Assembly (NCBI GenBank): GCA_040954595.2 | Contig: CM082590.2 | Location: 7,998,001 to 8,062,000, forward strand | DNA: 64,000 nucleotides | Direction of reading: 5' to 3' | Source of the DNA: Balanoglossus misakiensis | Taxonomy: Eukaryota > Hemichordata | Shown here: positions 46,263-59,339 of the stretch, piece after piece | Layout: each line of letters opens with the position of its first letter | How positions within the stretch are numbered: the first letter of the stretch is position 1 | The notes under the pieces: model-generated | Told to the model about the DNA's origin: nothing | The model's input: the letters and a program-made list of their open reading frames with translations, nothing else | The model's database searches: none | Made by a program: the position numbers and the translations under genes

Positions 46263-48020
46263 CTAGACTGTAAATAGAAAGCAATATATATCACTATAAA
46301 AAAGTTCACAATAATGTTCATGAAATATAGTTAACATAGCACCTCTTCAACTTCATAGTGATTTCTTGAATTTCCTATCCACAATGTCATCGTTAAAATG
46401 TGACTTAAAGTATACAGTCACCTCCAATTTACATACACCCATATATGTCAGAAATGGAGTATGCATTTGAGTGTTCTCAACACATGGTGGCCGGTGCTCT
46501 TTTTTCGCGTGAGCCACCCACTGAAAATCTGTGATTGGCTGGATCTCAATTCGCCATGGTAACTATAGCTAATTTTCCATAGGTGACCGTATACCTTTAA
46601 TGACCCCTTACCATGAATAATTACATGAACTTTTTAAGGTAGAGTAAAACATGTTTATACTGGACACTAAAGAGAATGAAGAAATTGTTCAGTTTGTTTC
46701 TCTGAACAGATGTTTCTATGCCAAACAGACAGGAAAGGCTGTATAGACAGTATCTCAGAAAAGACAGGGTCAACTTTAGACAGGTTTTACTGTAGCTAGA
46801 ATTGTGAGATTGCTAAAATACAATGATTTTCATATTTACCTCGAGACACTATTCCAGAAATAGCTGATGATGCATGTACCACTGCAGTAACCGATGACCT
46901 TAAATAGCAGGTTGAGTCGCTAACATTGAACATCCAAACTTTACAGGAACTGTTATACTGGCACAACATGCAGCAAAAATTAGCATCAACCCCATGCTCA
47001 ATGGAGAGAGTTGGTCCCTGAAAGTCTGTGCTTGTATAAGCTGAACAACGTATTTTGTTACTTGAATGAACTGAAAAGTAAAAAAAAAATAGTGTCAAGG
47101 ACAGTGTGGACCTATTTGACCAAAATAAAAAACGTGCTGCTCCGATTATCCGACCTACCCTAATTTTAACCCGCTGTTCGTAAACTTTGTAGAGCTTCGT
47201 AAATCCGGAAGTAAAAATAACGATATCGGTTATATAAAATTTACAAAAATTGCGCAAATCACGCAAGAACTATGACGTCATTCTTCTACGCTACGGCGTC
47301 GAGAGAAATAAAAAAAAATTCCTTACCTACCTACCAACATTTCATGAAGGTTAAATTTGGAGCTTAAAGGATATATGGTTGACCATACCTTTCAATCAGC
47401 ATGGTTTGCTCCCAACCTATAGTTCATGCATGGTAAAACCGGACTGCTATAAAGGAGTAGGGGTGAAATATTCTCTATGGACTTACCCCTTGATATTACT
47501 CCTGCTATACTATACATAGAGTTTGATGGGGTACCGTCTCCATTTGCCAGTGCACAAGATCCAGTGGCAGTGGTGTATGTCCACAGATAACAGTCTGAAT
47601 TTGCATAGCAGGCCTCACAGCATTCCCCTGGGTTATTTGTGGGCTGGTTCCCAAGGATATTTCCCATCAGGAATGTTGATGCGGTACCGGTACACTCCAT
47701 CTGAACTGGAAAAGTAAATATATGAATTACAGAACCGTAGATGACAAAACTATGGAACGAATTTTTCTTTCAATACATGTACAGAGGTTCTGTTAGATTG
47801 GGTTGTGTTTTGTTCTGGGTGATACGTTAATTTATCGCGAAAGTATTCATTGTGGTGGACTCAAGTCATGGCTTTTCATTTTAGCTTCAAATGGGAAAAG
47901 CATGCAAAGTTTTTCCGTTCTGATTGCGTTCATTAAAACTGTATTCTTTGCACAAACTAACTTACGACCAAGAGAGACACCAGTCAGGGTAAGCAGAATT
48001 GAGACAACCAACCACACCAT
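46263..48020 (-). CDS. Small secreted two-PAN-domain protein B
   Basis: Four coding exons: 48020-47966 (signal peptide MVWLVVSILLTLTGVSLG), 47705-47487, 47070-46840 and a five-base terminal exon 46267-46263 that supplies only the last residue and stop. Length 169 residues; every junction is phase 1. Each middle exon encodes one PAN/Apple-like module with the pattern C...CC-x2-C-x5-C-x2-W...C, ending SGI/AGV-x-SRG. PAN modules bind proteins or sugars; a secreted, disulfide-bonded role is inferred. Gene A upstream has the same structure and the same 169-residue length, which strongly supports both models. The short last exon is inferred from the acceptor TTTCTATTTACAG before TCTAG. If it is wrong, the protein would end a few codons into the intron. 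Confidence 0.78.
46405..46600. repeat. Foldback element F3 in PAN gene B last intron
   Basis: TTAAAGTATACAGTCACCTC on the left and AGGTGACCGTATACCTTTAA on the right. Followed at about 46635-46797 by a diverged copy of the element at 60939 (TAAAACATG... and GGTTTTACTGTA ends). Confidence 0.8.
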
Positions 48021-48504
48021 TATGACAATGCTTCTCGGTCCAGTATTCCTCAGAGAAACAGTCGAACACAGTGATCACGTTAGTGTATTGATATCGCGAT
48101 GTACACTCCCTATAATACTGTTTAAATATTTCACAGTTTATATGAAGAATACATATTTTGCTGGTATTTTGAATATCTAAAATTGTGAGTTGAATATGGT
48201 AATTAGTTGCTGTTTTAACTTTATCTAAAACTATTTTGGTATTGGACAGAAACTAAAATTATTCTTTAATAGCTACCCCATTCCAAAGCATTGTGGGAAT
48301 ATGTTGTACCGCATAGATAAGGGGCATACAACTACAATGTATGTCTATTAAAACTATTTTTGGTTTTGGACAAAAACTAAAATTATTCTTTCATCTAGTA
48401 TTTATACTGCATTCTGAAAATTATTCTGGGGGCAATTTTTAAAGTTTGCATTTAGTCAGTACAAACTAATCGTTCACTACTGGTTCTCAGATGGAAAAGT
48501 TACA

Positions 48505-48690
48505 AAGTCTCCTTCTTGCTGCCCTTTTTCTGTTAAGTATGTTTGATACAAGACACTGTTCATGTTATTCTACATGTGGATATGCAGTGAATCAACGTTC
48601 AACCACACACAACTTCCATCCCGCTTGTATGATTTGACAGTAAAAACTCACCCAAAATGAATAAATGGTAGAGACTGATTTATTGTCTGC
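48505..48690. repeat. Left half of element F1
   Basis: ACAAAGTCTCCTTCTTGCTG through the CATGTGGATATGCAGTGAAT block and ACTTCCATCCCGC match the F1 left arm; the right arm is absent. It lies between the two PAN genes. Confidence 0.75.
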
Positions 48691-48893
48691 TTTGGTAGAT
48701 AAACAGAATTAGTCTGGATGGAACTGCATGCGACTATCAAGCACACGTTTAATCACCAAGCTATATAATTCCTGACACATATTACATCAAGAAACTTTTA
48801 CATGATGCCTTTTACCTTAAACCATCACCAAAAGAGAAATTTCTGACATGCATGTCTTCTCTTCTTGTTTATCAATATCCAGGTTATCGTAGA

Positions 48894-50914
48894 TTATGCT
48901 GAAATAGAAAATGAAATGTAATGTAAAATAACATAACATAACATAACATAACATAACATAACATAACATAACATAACATAAACACATAACATACCGGATT
49001 TTGCTGAGAGTTCGCCTACCCGAAAAGGCACAAATGGGCGTTTTTTTGGGGGTGGGCCTTAATATAGAATTAATGTTTCATTTTGGACTTGGTCAGTGGC
49101 ATTTCACTTAGACCAATCCACTGAAAAGTCAAGGAGTTGCCCAAAGTTGCTACATTTCTTGGTCAATCTTGACTGTACTCAGAGCCGACTCTAACACAGT
49201 ATAAAATGACTTATCATTTCAATGATTTAAATGGGTGTCAACTAAATTAAACTTCTACATTTAGCTAAATGGTAGATAAACTTTTCTGTCGATTAACGGC
49301 CCTGGGTGAACTCTCAGTAAAATTCAGTTGCAAAATAACAAAATTCAATCTGAGAAAGAGATCTGAGTTATGGACTTCAGGCAAAAAAAAACCCAGGAAG
49401 TGATGTTAGTGTGTTTTTTTCCGAAAATAATAAGCACACCCTGCCACATATGTGGCACTCATGGTATAACACAGTTTATCTCAGTAGCATCATAGACATT
49501 TTCTTTCTTACCTCTAGAAACGATTCCAGACACAGCGTATGAGACTTTCCTAACTTCACTGAAACTCGATCTCAGATAGCAGAGCTTTGATGAAAAGCTG
49601 AAAGTCCACACTGTGCACGCTGGTTCATTTTGGCAGGCGTCACAACATTCGTGAGGGTAGTTTTTCGTCATATATCTTATATTCGGTCCACTGAGATTGG
49701 TTCTTGTGAGAAGGGAACAGTGTATGTTCCCGCCAGAGGCTGTAAATTAACCGAAGAAGACACAGTGCTAAAAGTCTGATAACATTATAGCAAATCAAGA
49801 TGTACTGTAAAACATTTATTTTCGCACCGATAAATTTTCTCAAAATACGCGAGAGCCAAAATGGCGTGAAAATAATAAGTCGCGTAAATTTTTTTTGAAG
49901 ATAACGATGCATTGAATGAAATGAGAGAACGTGAAAATTAGTACTTGCGAAACAGTGGCCTCTCTCGTTATCGCGAAAATTTCAACTCGCGAAAATAAAG
50001 TGTTTCACAGTATATTCATGGCGAAAAAGACCTGAGAAATAAGGTCAGGTGTTTCTAATATATTATTGAGAACTGGACTTATGTACGACGCAGGCTGAAA
50101 GGGGTTTGACGTAAAAAAATTTGATGAATGCATCAATAATATGCACTCAAAAAATGTTAACTAGACCTTAGCTTGTCTGACTCACCTCTAGACGTTATTC
50201 CAGAAATAACGTATGAACCCGTCCTTAGACCAGTGAAAGTACGGTACAGGTTGCAAGAACGCACATCGATGGCGTATGACCACAGAATACACTGTGAGTT
50301 ACCTTGGCAGGTCTGGCAGCATACACCAGGATTGGCCACGTTACGATTTTGTTGAAAAATATCTCCTGTTGGGAGCAGACTAACTGTACCAGCACATTCA
50401 GTTGCGAGATCTGCAAGAATAAAAAACAGTCAAACCTGTGTTTTAGTGGCTATCTTTATATAGTGGTCACTTTGTTACAGTTCCTGTGCAATTTACATGT
50501 ACAGTCCAACCTGTGTTAGTGGCCACCTCTATATACTGGCCACTTGGTTTACAGTCCCTGTGCAATTTACATGTACAGTCCAACTTGTGTTAGTGGCCAC
50601 CTCTATATACTGGCCACTTTGTTACAGGCTCTGTGCAATTTACATGTAGATTAATTGACCTGTGTATAAAGGCCAGTTTAGGAAAGTCCCTTGACTGGCC
50701 ACTATAGACAGGTTTGACTGTACAAGTTACATGACTAGAGAATACAACTGAATCGGATTGTTTAATTAATTAATTAATTAATCAATCACTAATCACATAC
50801 CAATAAATCTTACATGATATCAGACTCTGAAGAGAATTAATTCATGGGGGGAAAAAACTTACCACCCAGTGATACAGTTGAGAGAAACAAAACTGCGAAG
50901 ATTAACCAACTCAT
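48894..50914 (-). CDS. Small secreted two-PAN-domain protein A
   Basis: Coding exons 50914-50863 (signal peptide MSWLIFAVLFLSTVSLG), 50410-50186, 49739-49512 and a five-base terminal exon 48898-48894. Length 169 residues; all junctions phase 1 with GTAAGT, GTGAGT and GTAAGA donors. The two middle exons each encode a six-cysteine PAN/Apple-like module (ECAG...CCQTC...C..W and HCS...CCDAC...C..W), each ending in SGI-x-SRG. No membrane anchor follows, so secretion is inferred. It is tandem to gene B in the same orientation, with about 870 bp between them. The repeat of the unusual terminal micro-exon in both genes argues that it is real. Partner or ligand cannot be told. Confidence 0.8.
48918..48986. 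repeat. (ATAAC)n pentanucleotide microsatellite
   Basis: About twelve CATAA/ATAAC units in the last intron of PAN gene A, close to its terminal acceptor. Confidence 0.95.
49803..50012. repeat. Foldback element F2 in PAN gene A intron
   Basis: TACTGTAAAACATTTATTTT left end and AAAGTGTTTCACAGTA right end; same orientation as the 33523 copy. Confidence 0.85.
50426..50723. repeat. Foldback element with internal tandem units
   Basis: Ends ACAGTCAAACCTGTG and ACAGGTTTGACTGT are inverted repeats. Inside, an ~80-bp unit with CAATTTACATGTACAGTCCA and AGTGGCCACCTCTATATACT is repeated about three times. It lies in intron 1 of PAN gene A. Confidence 0.8.
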
Positions 50915-51130
50915 GATGCGACGCTCGATGACCAGTTGGTACAATAACAGAAATAAAGTTGGTGTGTCACCATCTACAATATATTTGGCTCTAAGCGCAA
51001 AGTTGTATGGAGTCTGGGATTGGCTGCTATATTGAATATCTAGGGCTGTGTTGGGCAGTTTCAGATCTAGATAATTTTACTGGTTGGCAATAAAACTCTA
51101 TATCTGTATGTTGCTATTGCGGTTTACATA

Positions 51131-51530
51131 CTGTAAGTTTAAAACGGGAAATTTTCGTGACAGGAAATTTTCGCGATATCACCAGAGGTAACTATTCCGT
51201 GACAATTAAAGGGACAAAGTCTCTCTCTCCCTGCCATGTTTCCCTTAATTATGTTTGATACCAGACACCGTTTATATTAATGTAAATTGTGGTATATAGT
51301 GAATCAACGTTCCATAACACACAACTTCCATCCCACTTGTACGATATGAGAGAAAAAACCTTTGCAAAATGAATAAATGGTAGAGACTGATTATTCATTG
51401 TGGTGAGATTTTTACATTTTTATAGACTAAGGGCGTCCTCAGTAAAACTTGCCATAAAATACTTGACAGTTGCCTCATTTGATATCGGGAAAATTTCCTT
51501 TCACGAAAAAATTCCTGTTTTACAGTATCT
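51131..51530. repeat. Nested elements: F1 arm inserted in an F2 relative
   Basis: An F2-like left part (about 51131-51203, TTTTCGTGACAGG, TTTTCGCGATATC) is interrupted at about 51206 by TTAAAGGGACAAAGTCTCTC and the rest of an F1 left arm to about 51415. The F2-like right part then resumes (about 51455-51527, TTTCACGAAAAAATTCCTG, TTTTACAGTA). Confidence 0.7.
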
Positions 51531-52532
51531 ACTGGTATAATGTGAATGAGAACTTCACTTTGATAATGACAGAAATTTCTATACACCATACTGTCTGTAT
51601 AGAATATAACGGATGGCCTTCATATAACACGGAACCAGCAAATTTCACCGAAAGTTGATAACGCGTGGAATTTGCAAACAGTAATCCTGGAGAGTAATAC
51701 TTTCCATTCAGACAGAATTAGCATATGAAAACTTATCCCACATATCTGATTTTTATGTTTTTTGTCCAAAAAAGCGATAATCTCTGATTCTGTCACAGCT
51801 GTCACATGACGGCTATCCAAAATTAAATTTTTCAGGATATATGCACCAGCTGTTGCTAGGATATTGCTCAGGGGCAGGGGCCAAATTTCGCACAAGGTAC
51901 GGTTCATGAAATCACTACACTGTATATACAAAAATTCAGGAAATCAGGGTAAGTGTTTATTTCTGTGCATTTTGTTGATTTTCTTTTCTGTGCTGTATTG
52001 TTTTGCTACTGGCTATGTAAATACTGTATATTTGACATCTGAATTAATACAGCATACATACAACTGATGTATTATTCAATTCAGTGATGATTATTTTCTA
52101 GAAATAAATATATGAGTAAATCTTATTATTTTTGGAAATGAATTTAGTTTATAAGTATTGGATATTTGCCAGGAAAAAAATAGAGCAATTTCACTTCATG
52201 ATAAAATCTCTCTCGTTAAAATATATGTTTTGAATAAAGTTATTATTATTTGAATAATAAAACTGATTTTATTCATCAGTGTAAAGTGCATGTACTATTA
52301 AAATCAAATAGATATGGAATCGAACACAGATCTTTTGACGTAAGTACGCATATAAAAGCATTACCCTAATTCTACTGGTATGTCCGCCCTAAAAAGTGAA
52401 AACATTTGAGGCCACCCTGATATTTTCACGTCAACAGATTTAGCGATAGTGGTCTATACTGCTGATACATGCCAAGTAGGCTTTGCGTAAAAAAACGCTG
52501 CCATGACAAATATAATCACAACTCTCTTTCAG

Positions 52533-52604
52533 TCGCGGATCTCTGCCACGTATTTCACTCGCTCAGGGCACGTACGACGGGACGACGCCGGAAACACGAT
52601 AAAG
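52533..52604 (+). other. Isolated exon candidate, possible leader exon
   Basis: An ACTCTCTTTCAG acceptor, 72 GC-richer bases and a GTGAGA donor, open in one frame. It could be a noncoding 5' exon of transporter B, whose first coding exon has a leader acceptor at 54589, or chance. The rest of 51530-54560 shows only an (ATCT)n tract at 53829-53917 and AT-rich sequence. Confidence 0.3.
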
Positions 52605-53838
52605 GTGAGAAGTTTATAAAAATATCGTTGTGGGAGGAAATCACGACTGTTCAGTAGTCGTTCGTCAGAGCAGGTTGAAAAATTAATTACGTAAACTATT
52701 CAATAGGTAATTATTTTGAAAAAATTACAAAATGTGTATGTCGAACTGAAAGTGGAATTTCATTTAAATGTTGTAATACAGTGAACACTGTAGATTTAAA
52801 TATGCTTTCAAACATCAAAATTTCGGTGGGTATTTCGTAAAATGTTCGATCTGAGATTCTTGTCTGACCTTGTCGGGTAAATGAATTTGGAAGTCTCAAT
52901 AACCACAGCTGAGACAATGTGAATATTACGTCACATTTACAAAATACTATTTTAGGAAAGGCCTGTACAAACCAGATTTAAAGTCTAAGGCAGGAAATGT
53001 ACCATCCTTTGATTTTCCAAATAACAAGGTGCCATGTTTTATTTGAATGCTTGTTTATGATCATTATAAATACAAATGGATAAGATTATTTTAACTGCAT
53101 GTAAAATAATGCTAGGTATACGAAAGTGCTATGATTCTGTAACAACTTTCCAAATTTAAAAAGAAAAATACTCCAAGAAAATTTCATTATTAATATTTTG
53201 TTTCGGCTAATCATTACAGTGTGTGACATCTTGGAAGCAATTAACAGCTACAGTCTACTTACCTTGAAAATACTTTCACATATCACATTAATATTAACTC
53301 ATTATTTTTTTTTATTGTGTTGAGATTCTAATCGTCCATAATGAAGGTTAAGTCAGAAAAGAGATGACTTGTGTACTCTAATATTGCATTTCATACGAAA
53401 AAAATAGATTCGAGTATTAAAATTAAGAACAAAGTCATTTTTATTATTTTGGTCGCTATCACTTTTCACGGAAACTTGACTTCAGTAACTCTACATCTGA
53501 CAGAATGACCCTCAGCCAACATGTTGCAATTGTACACACTGAGACAATCACTGAATCCATCATTCGCTGAATAGAAGTGTGTTTGTATCTGCTTTCGCTC
53601 GTTTCAAGCTTTGCTTTTGTTTAAACAGTGGAACAGCTGTCTCTCACATTTGTCAATATAGACAATTTCTCTGACACCATCCCGATGTGCTGAATACTGG
53701 GCGACTGCTTTCCCTATTACAGGCCCTGGCCTAGAAATTTTCACTTCGTTAACAAAAATGATCAAGAATCTGTGAGGCTATATCCCCTATATCTGTTTGT
53801 CTGTCTTGCTGCCTGTCAATCAATCAATCAATTAACCA

Positions 53839-53905
<67 letters not shown>

Positions 53906-54622
53906 CATCTGTCTATATTTCTATCTGTCTGGCTGTCTCGACAGTCAGATATGCACACAAGAAAATATTAGTCAAAAAGTGGCAGCTCATGGGGGTCTAA
54001 TATCCAACAGGTGTTACAAAGCCGTGAGTTTCTCGTACGGCAATGTTTATACTGTCACGAAGACAGACGCACTGATTTGCGTGCAAACGGGCCTACCAAT
54101 TATGAAATTTGATTATTTTCTCTTTGAAGTCAAGCGGTCCATAAGGCAACTCCGTATGACTCTGTAATAGTGGGTAGTGACTGCGATCATTCTTAATAAC
54201 TTGTGATATGATAGCTTTCGTTTCATTAAGGCTTTACTGTAGTGATTGTCGGTGAGCACCATAAGCATAGAAAGTAAACAATTTTCCTCTCATTGGAAAA
54301 ACTCGCGAGACTAATTAGTAATTACCATAGCAATCAGTTGCTAGCTTAGACCAACTAGACTAGCCCCTTGTGGGCGGCAGTGGGCGTCTAGGAAAATATA
54401 TATATCAAAACTGCTTTTTATAGTAATTGAATGTAAGTGCTTAAATGATGTTAGGAATTTGGATGTAATGCTTGTTTACCAGGGCTGATTCATATTTGAC
54501 AGCAGGGGAGTAGAGATATTTATTTTTTGCCCACCCAAAAGTAAAGGGACATGCCCTTACTATAAATGAATTCTGGTCTTCTATTTCAGTACACTATTCT
54601 GAGCGAGTCTAGCCCTGTCGGC

Positions 54623-57600
54623 ATGGAAACCGCGGATGAAGAAACGCCAGTGGTTGCTGGGGAAACAAAAGATGCGTCGTCGTCGCCGCAGCAACCAAAA
54701 GAGGTGTCGGCAGGTTTCGGATTCAGAGCGCTGTTCCACAAGATGGAAATCGACCTCCTTCCCCAGAAGGCGTACTTCTTCACGTTCGGATACGCCTTCG
54801 GGTCTGTCGCGCCGTTCCTGGACGGCTACTTCAAGCAGCGGGGACTGACCGACGCCCAGATTCGGACGATGACCGGCGTCCGGCCGTTCATCGGCTTCCT
54901 CTGCATCCCCGTCATCAACATCCTGGCCGACCGCTTCCAGAAGAGGAAGCTCGTTCTCCTGGTGACGTTGGGGGCGCTCATCCTCATGATGTCCCTCCTG
55001 GGACTCGTCCCTCCTCCCACCGAAAAGACTTGCGACGAGATATCGGCGCATTTTGGAAACAAGACCAACTTTACACGGTCGTCCTATCTGTCGATTCTCG
55101 GCGGAGGGGGTGGTGATGGAGCAAGGAAGCGCTCGATCGACGAACATCTTCTCTTCAAACGACAGTCGGATGAATATTTCCCGGTCGACCCCAACAACCA
55201 ATCAGACATCGGCTCTCTCATTGACGACATAGAGGGCGATATTGTGGAGGACCGCAGCTGGTTGTACACTGAAAGCAGTCTGAATACCTTGTTCGCAAGC
55301 TACCTGGCAATCTTAATAGTCGGAGAATTATTCACAGGTCCATCTGGAAGTTTGGCAGACACCGCGACCCTTTATTCGCTCGGTGATGAAAGACTGACGT
55401 TATATGGCGTACAGCGGGCATGTGCGGCCATTGCTCATATTTTATCGTAAGTTGATATCCCCTCCAAGAGCTATAACTTTTCACTATATTTTCAATATTT
55501 GTGTTTTATATATCTACTGCAGTTTCTTGTTCAAATTCTTGAAACATGATGAAATGCCCAGTATTTAGCTTATCAACACAACCTATATTTGTATAGTCAG
55601 CCTTGTTTTTGTCCAAAATTTGAATTCAAGTCCGGACTAGAATTCATTTGTCAACAATAAGAATGTCTTCTACACACATACAGGCTATGTTGACAAGTGG
55701 AGTACTAGGTATTTTAACATGCTGCTTGGATTTAGAACAAGAAATTGCCTTTGGTACACAGAACCAAAATACTGAAAATAAAGCCAAAAGTTTAGTTTAA
55801 TGTCCCTTTAAGTGTCGAGCACTTGGCCATGTATATGTGATATTTGACCCATGGGCTTTGGAATAGGGATTGGTATAATTGCCATTATAACGACAGAACT
55901 ATGATGTATAAATTTTCTAACAAGCTCATTTTTTCTTTTATGCTTGTGTTTCCATTCATAGATGTTTCCCAGCTGCCGCCATTTTGAAATTATCTCACCT
56001 GATCATGATACGATGCGGTATCAGTCTCGACTTCCTCCATTACAAGATTTTATTTTTTATCTTTGATGGATGGATGCTCCTGGCTCTTCTCATTGTCCTT
56101 TTCAAGTTCGAATATGGGGTAAGTAATTTTCACCCCTATTTATATTTGTAGAGGTCCAACTTTACCATAGAAACCATGGTGGTGTAAGGGTGCAAAACTA
56201 AACTACAACAAAAACTTTTGCAGCCTTCCATTTCGACATAGGTGCTGTTTAATTTAGACAACCATGGTGGTGAAATTTATCTAACATCCAGATGTATTTA
56301 TCAGTGATTTCAAACCGGGAGTTCTATTTGTCACAGTTTAGTTAACTTTCTCAGCTTTTAAACACATCAATGAATTTTCACCAAAAATTTGACTAAATCG
56401 ATTCAAATATACAGTAATCACCAGTTTTGCAAAGTGTTTTGATGTGAAAGTGTGTATCTTATCACAGTCTGAAATCACTGATAACTTGAACAAAGTAAAA
56501 ATATTTTTAAAGTACTCTGTGTCCAACTGGTAAGCTGCAATAATTTCTGCTGTAAACTTAACTAAACTAAGTTAGCTAAACCTGACCTACCCTGTCTTCA
56601 AAAGTGCTGTGAGTGTCTACTTGCTACCACCATAAGACTGGACTATTTTGTGGTGCTATCTGCTGTGCTGTGCTGTGCTGAAGTGCCGTAAACCTTAGTC
56701 CTGGCTTGTGATGGTGTCCAGACTATGATAAAGATATCAGAAAAATATGTTAAATATAACGTTTGTGTTTTTCAATCTTGGTAATAACATTCAATACAGA
56801 CACAGAAGGATATAAAGTACATGTGTATCATTCTTTATCAATAAGTACTTTGCATGAATGTTTACCAATAAATATTCTATGATGCGATCTGTTCTGTTGA
56901 AGTGGCCCAAAACCTTAAGCTTGTGATGGTGTCCAGACCATACAGTAACTTGAAGGTGAATTAATATACTGCTAAATGTGTACAGTTCTTTATAGCCATC
57001 AGGATTTTGCAAGAATGTTTACTAAACTATTGTATTTTTGCTTGTTGTAGGATGACAAACCACATTCAACGTTCAACCCAAGTGCCCTCTTGAAAATGCT
57101 CAAGTCACCCCACTATATGTCCATACTAGCAGTGGCTGTGTTCTTAGGTGCAAACAATGGTCTGGTGCATGGATTTTTGTTTGGGTATTTACGGGAACTG
57201 GGTAAGTGTGTGCTTTCATTGTATTGTATGGAAACTGCTGCTTCAACTATTTATTTATTTATTTATTTATTTATTTATTCATTAGTTGTTGTTGTTATTG
57301 TTGTTGGTGGTGGTGGTGGTGGTGAAACCAGTTGTTTTCAACATCACCATCACAGCAGTTGTATTGCTGAAGTATAGTAGTTGTTCATCGGCATTATCAG
57401 CATCATGCATTACACAAAAGATTCTATAGACATCTATAGAATTTTACAACCTATAAAATCTCCATTAAAGTTCATAGAATTTCAATGGATATCTATAGAA
57501 TTCTATGACTGCACTAGTAATTTTGGTCTCTTTTTCTATTGAATTCTAAAGAAATGTCAAACTCTATAGAATGTTACTGAACTCGAGTGAACAGTTTTGT

Positions 57601-57928
57601 AAGGGGATGTGTCAATTTTATGTATCATGTAATAATTATTTCCATGTTTGTTTCCAAAGGTGGTGGGGAGACACTGCTTGGCGTGGCAACACTTCTACTC
57701 TACGGTTCCGAAGTCCTTATGTTTCTTCTCTCCCACCATTTGATACGAAGTCTGGGTTATATGTGGGTGATATATTTTGGGTTTGGTTGCTATGTGGTAC
57801 GATTTCTGATGTACGCCTTGGTTACCAATCCATGGGGACTTTTGCCGGCTGAAGTTCTACAAGGTATGGATTAATTTCTCTGTATGTTCAATGTATGCAA
57901 GTATGTATGTGTGTGTGTGTGTATGTAT

Positions 57929-57971
<43 letters not shown>

Positions 57972-59334
57972 AGTGGTTTGGACAATGATTATGAAAAACA
58001 TCCTGTGATAGTTGTTGAGTTTTAAGAATAAGTTGAATATGTAAATTGTTAAAGCTAGCTCAAAGTTCTTAGTCACCATTTGGGGTTTTGCTCATTTAGA
58101 CATTTTTAAAATTTCTAACTTACAAAACTTTCTACTTTGGTAGGATGATACCAACTTTTGAAGTACATTGCTGGAAAAATCTCTTTTAATCGTGCTTGCT
58201 TTCATTTAAATTTGATTTCTCTATTTCATCTTTTTTCTCCTCGTGTTATTACAGGTGTCTCATACGCCGCTGTCTGGGCGTCGCTGACTACATACTTGAC
58301 GAAACAAGTGACATCAGACAATTATGCCACTGTGTTAGGAGTTCTACATGCTATGTACTGGGGCCTGGGCAATGGACTTGGGAATCTGGTCGGTGGAGTG
58401 ATGATTGCAAATACCGGAGTCAAGAACACATTTTGGGCGTTCTGTATCATGAATGCAGTTATTCTGATGTTATTTGCTGTCATACAAAGGGTAAGATGTA
58501 TTTAATTGACTTGTATTTTACAGGATTCCAACCCAAACCCACTGCACCAACTCATAGCTATACAGGCAGTTTTTGTAGTCATAATTGTATATAGCAATGA
58601 TATACTTTTTACCAGATGCAGGATCATGTAACACATTTACAGAAATATCTTTCAAAGTCTCCCTCTCTATCGCTGCCCATTCTCCATTAATTATGTTTGA
58701 TACAAGACACTGTTTACGTTATTCCACATGTGGATATATAGTGAGTCAACATTCAACCACACACACCTTCCATCCTGCTTGTAGACACGAGAGTGAAAAA
58801 AATCACCAAATGAATAATCAATCTCTACCGTTTATTCATTTCGGCGAGATTTTTACTCTCATATATCCTACACAAACAGGATGGAAGTTTTGGGTGGTTG
58901 AACGTTGATTCACTATACATCCACATGTAGAATAACATAAACGGTGTCTTGTATCAAACACAATTAATGGGAAAAGGGCAGCGAGAGAGAGACTTTGTCC
59001 CTTTCAGAGACAACAACAATGTTCTATTGTAACAGTTCACACTCTGCACCAACAGTCATTCCCCAGTGGGCCAACATTCAGTGAATCAGACTACGAAGAA
59101 CTAGAAGGCACTAAATTGGTCGGGGACAAACATGAGCCCTACTATACACTGACGCCCGACAACAACTTCGACAACACCATGGCAACAGAATCAGAACCAG
59201 CCAAAGAAGCAATCCAAGTGGATCAAGGAGTTGAAAAAGAAGGAGAACTTGATGTGGAAGATGGAGCGAAAGAAGAAGATGAGAAGGCCACAGAAGATAC
59301 AAAACCCGATGAAGATGCAGATGATAGTGTTTAG
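54623..59334 (+). CDS. MFSD6-like major facilitator transporter B
   Basis: Six coding exons: 54623-55446, 55962-56118, 57051-57201, 57660-57863, 58255-58490 and 59056-59334, 616 residues, phases 2,0,1,1,0 as in transporter A. Exons 4 and 5 are 204 and 236 bases in both genes. Exon 1 is GC-rich; it encodes an acidic N-terminus, helix 1, motif A as INILADRFQKRK near 98-109, and a glycine/basic loop (SILGGGGGDGARKRS). It also encodes GPSGSLADTATL and YGVQRA blocks matching the family signature. Later exons encode the remaining helices (for example YWGLGNGLGNLVGG). The tail is very Glu/Asp-rich. Substrate unknown. A short upstream ATG at 54566 lies before the leader acceptor and is probably not used. 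Confidence 0.86.
57418..57575. repeat. 'TCTATAGAATT' repeat copy in transporter B intron 3
   Basis: Several ATCTATAGAATT phrases at 20-40-base spacing, related to those at 38470 and 62350. A GT microsatellite follows in intron 4 at 57908-57970. Confidence 0.55.
58650..59004. repeat. Nearly complete F1 element in transporter B intron 5
   Basis: Both arms are present (left starting AAAGTCTCCCTCTC after a damaged terminus, right ending GAGACTTTGTCCCTTT). It sits 52 bp before the exon 6 acceptor, in the same intron as the F1 copy of transporter A. Confidence 0.8.
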
Positions 59335-59339
59335 AATGA

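Noticed and set aside
59036-59055. Earlier acceptor for transporter B exon 6 (TTGTAACAG)
   Set aside because: It adds 20 bases and shifts the frame to an early stop; the acceptor at 59055 keeps the frame and the tail motif shared with transporters A and C.
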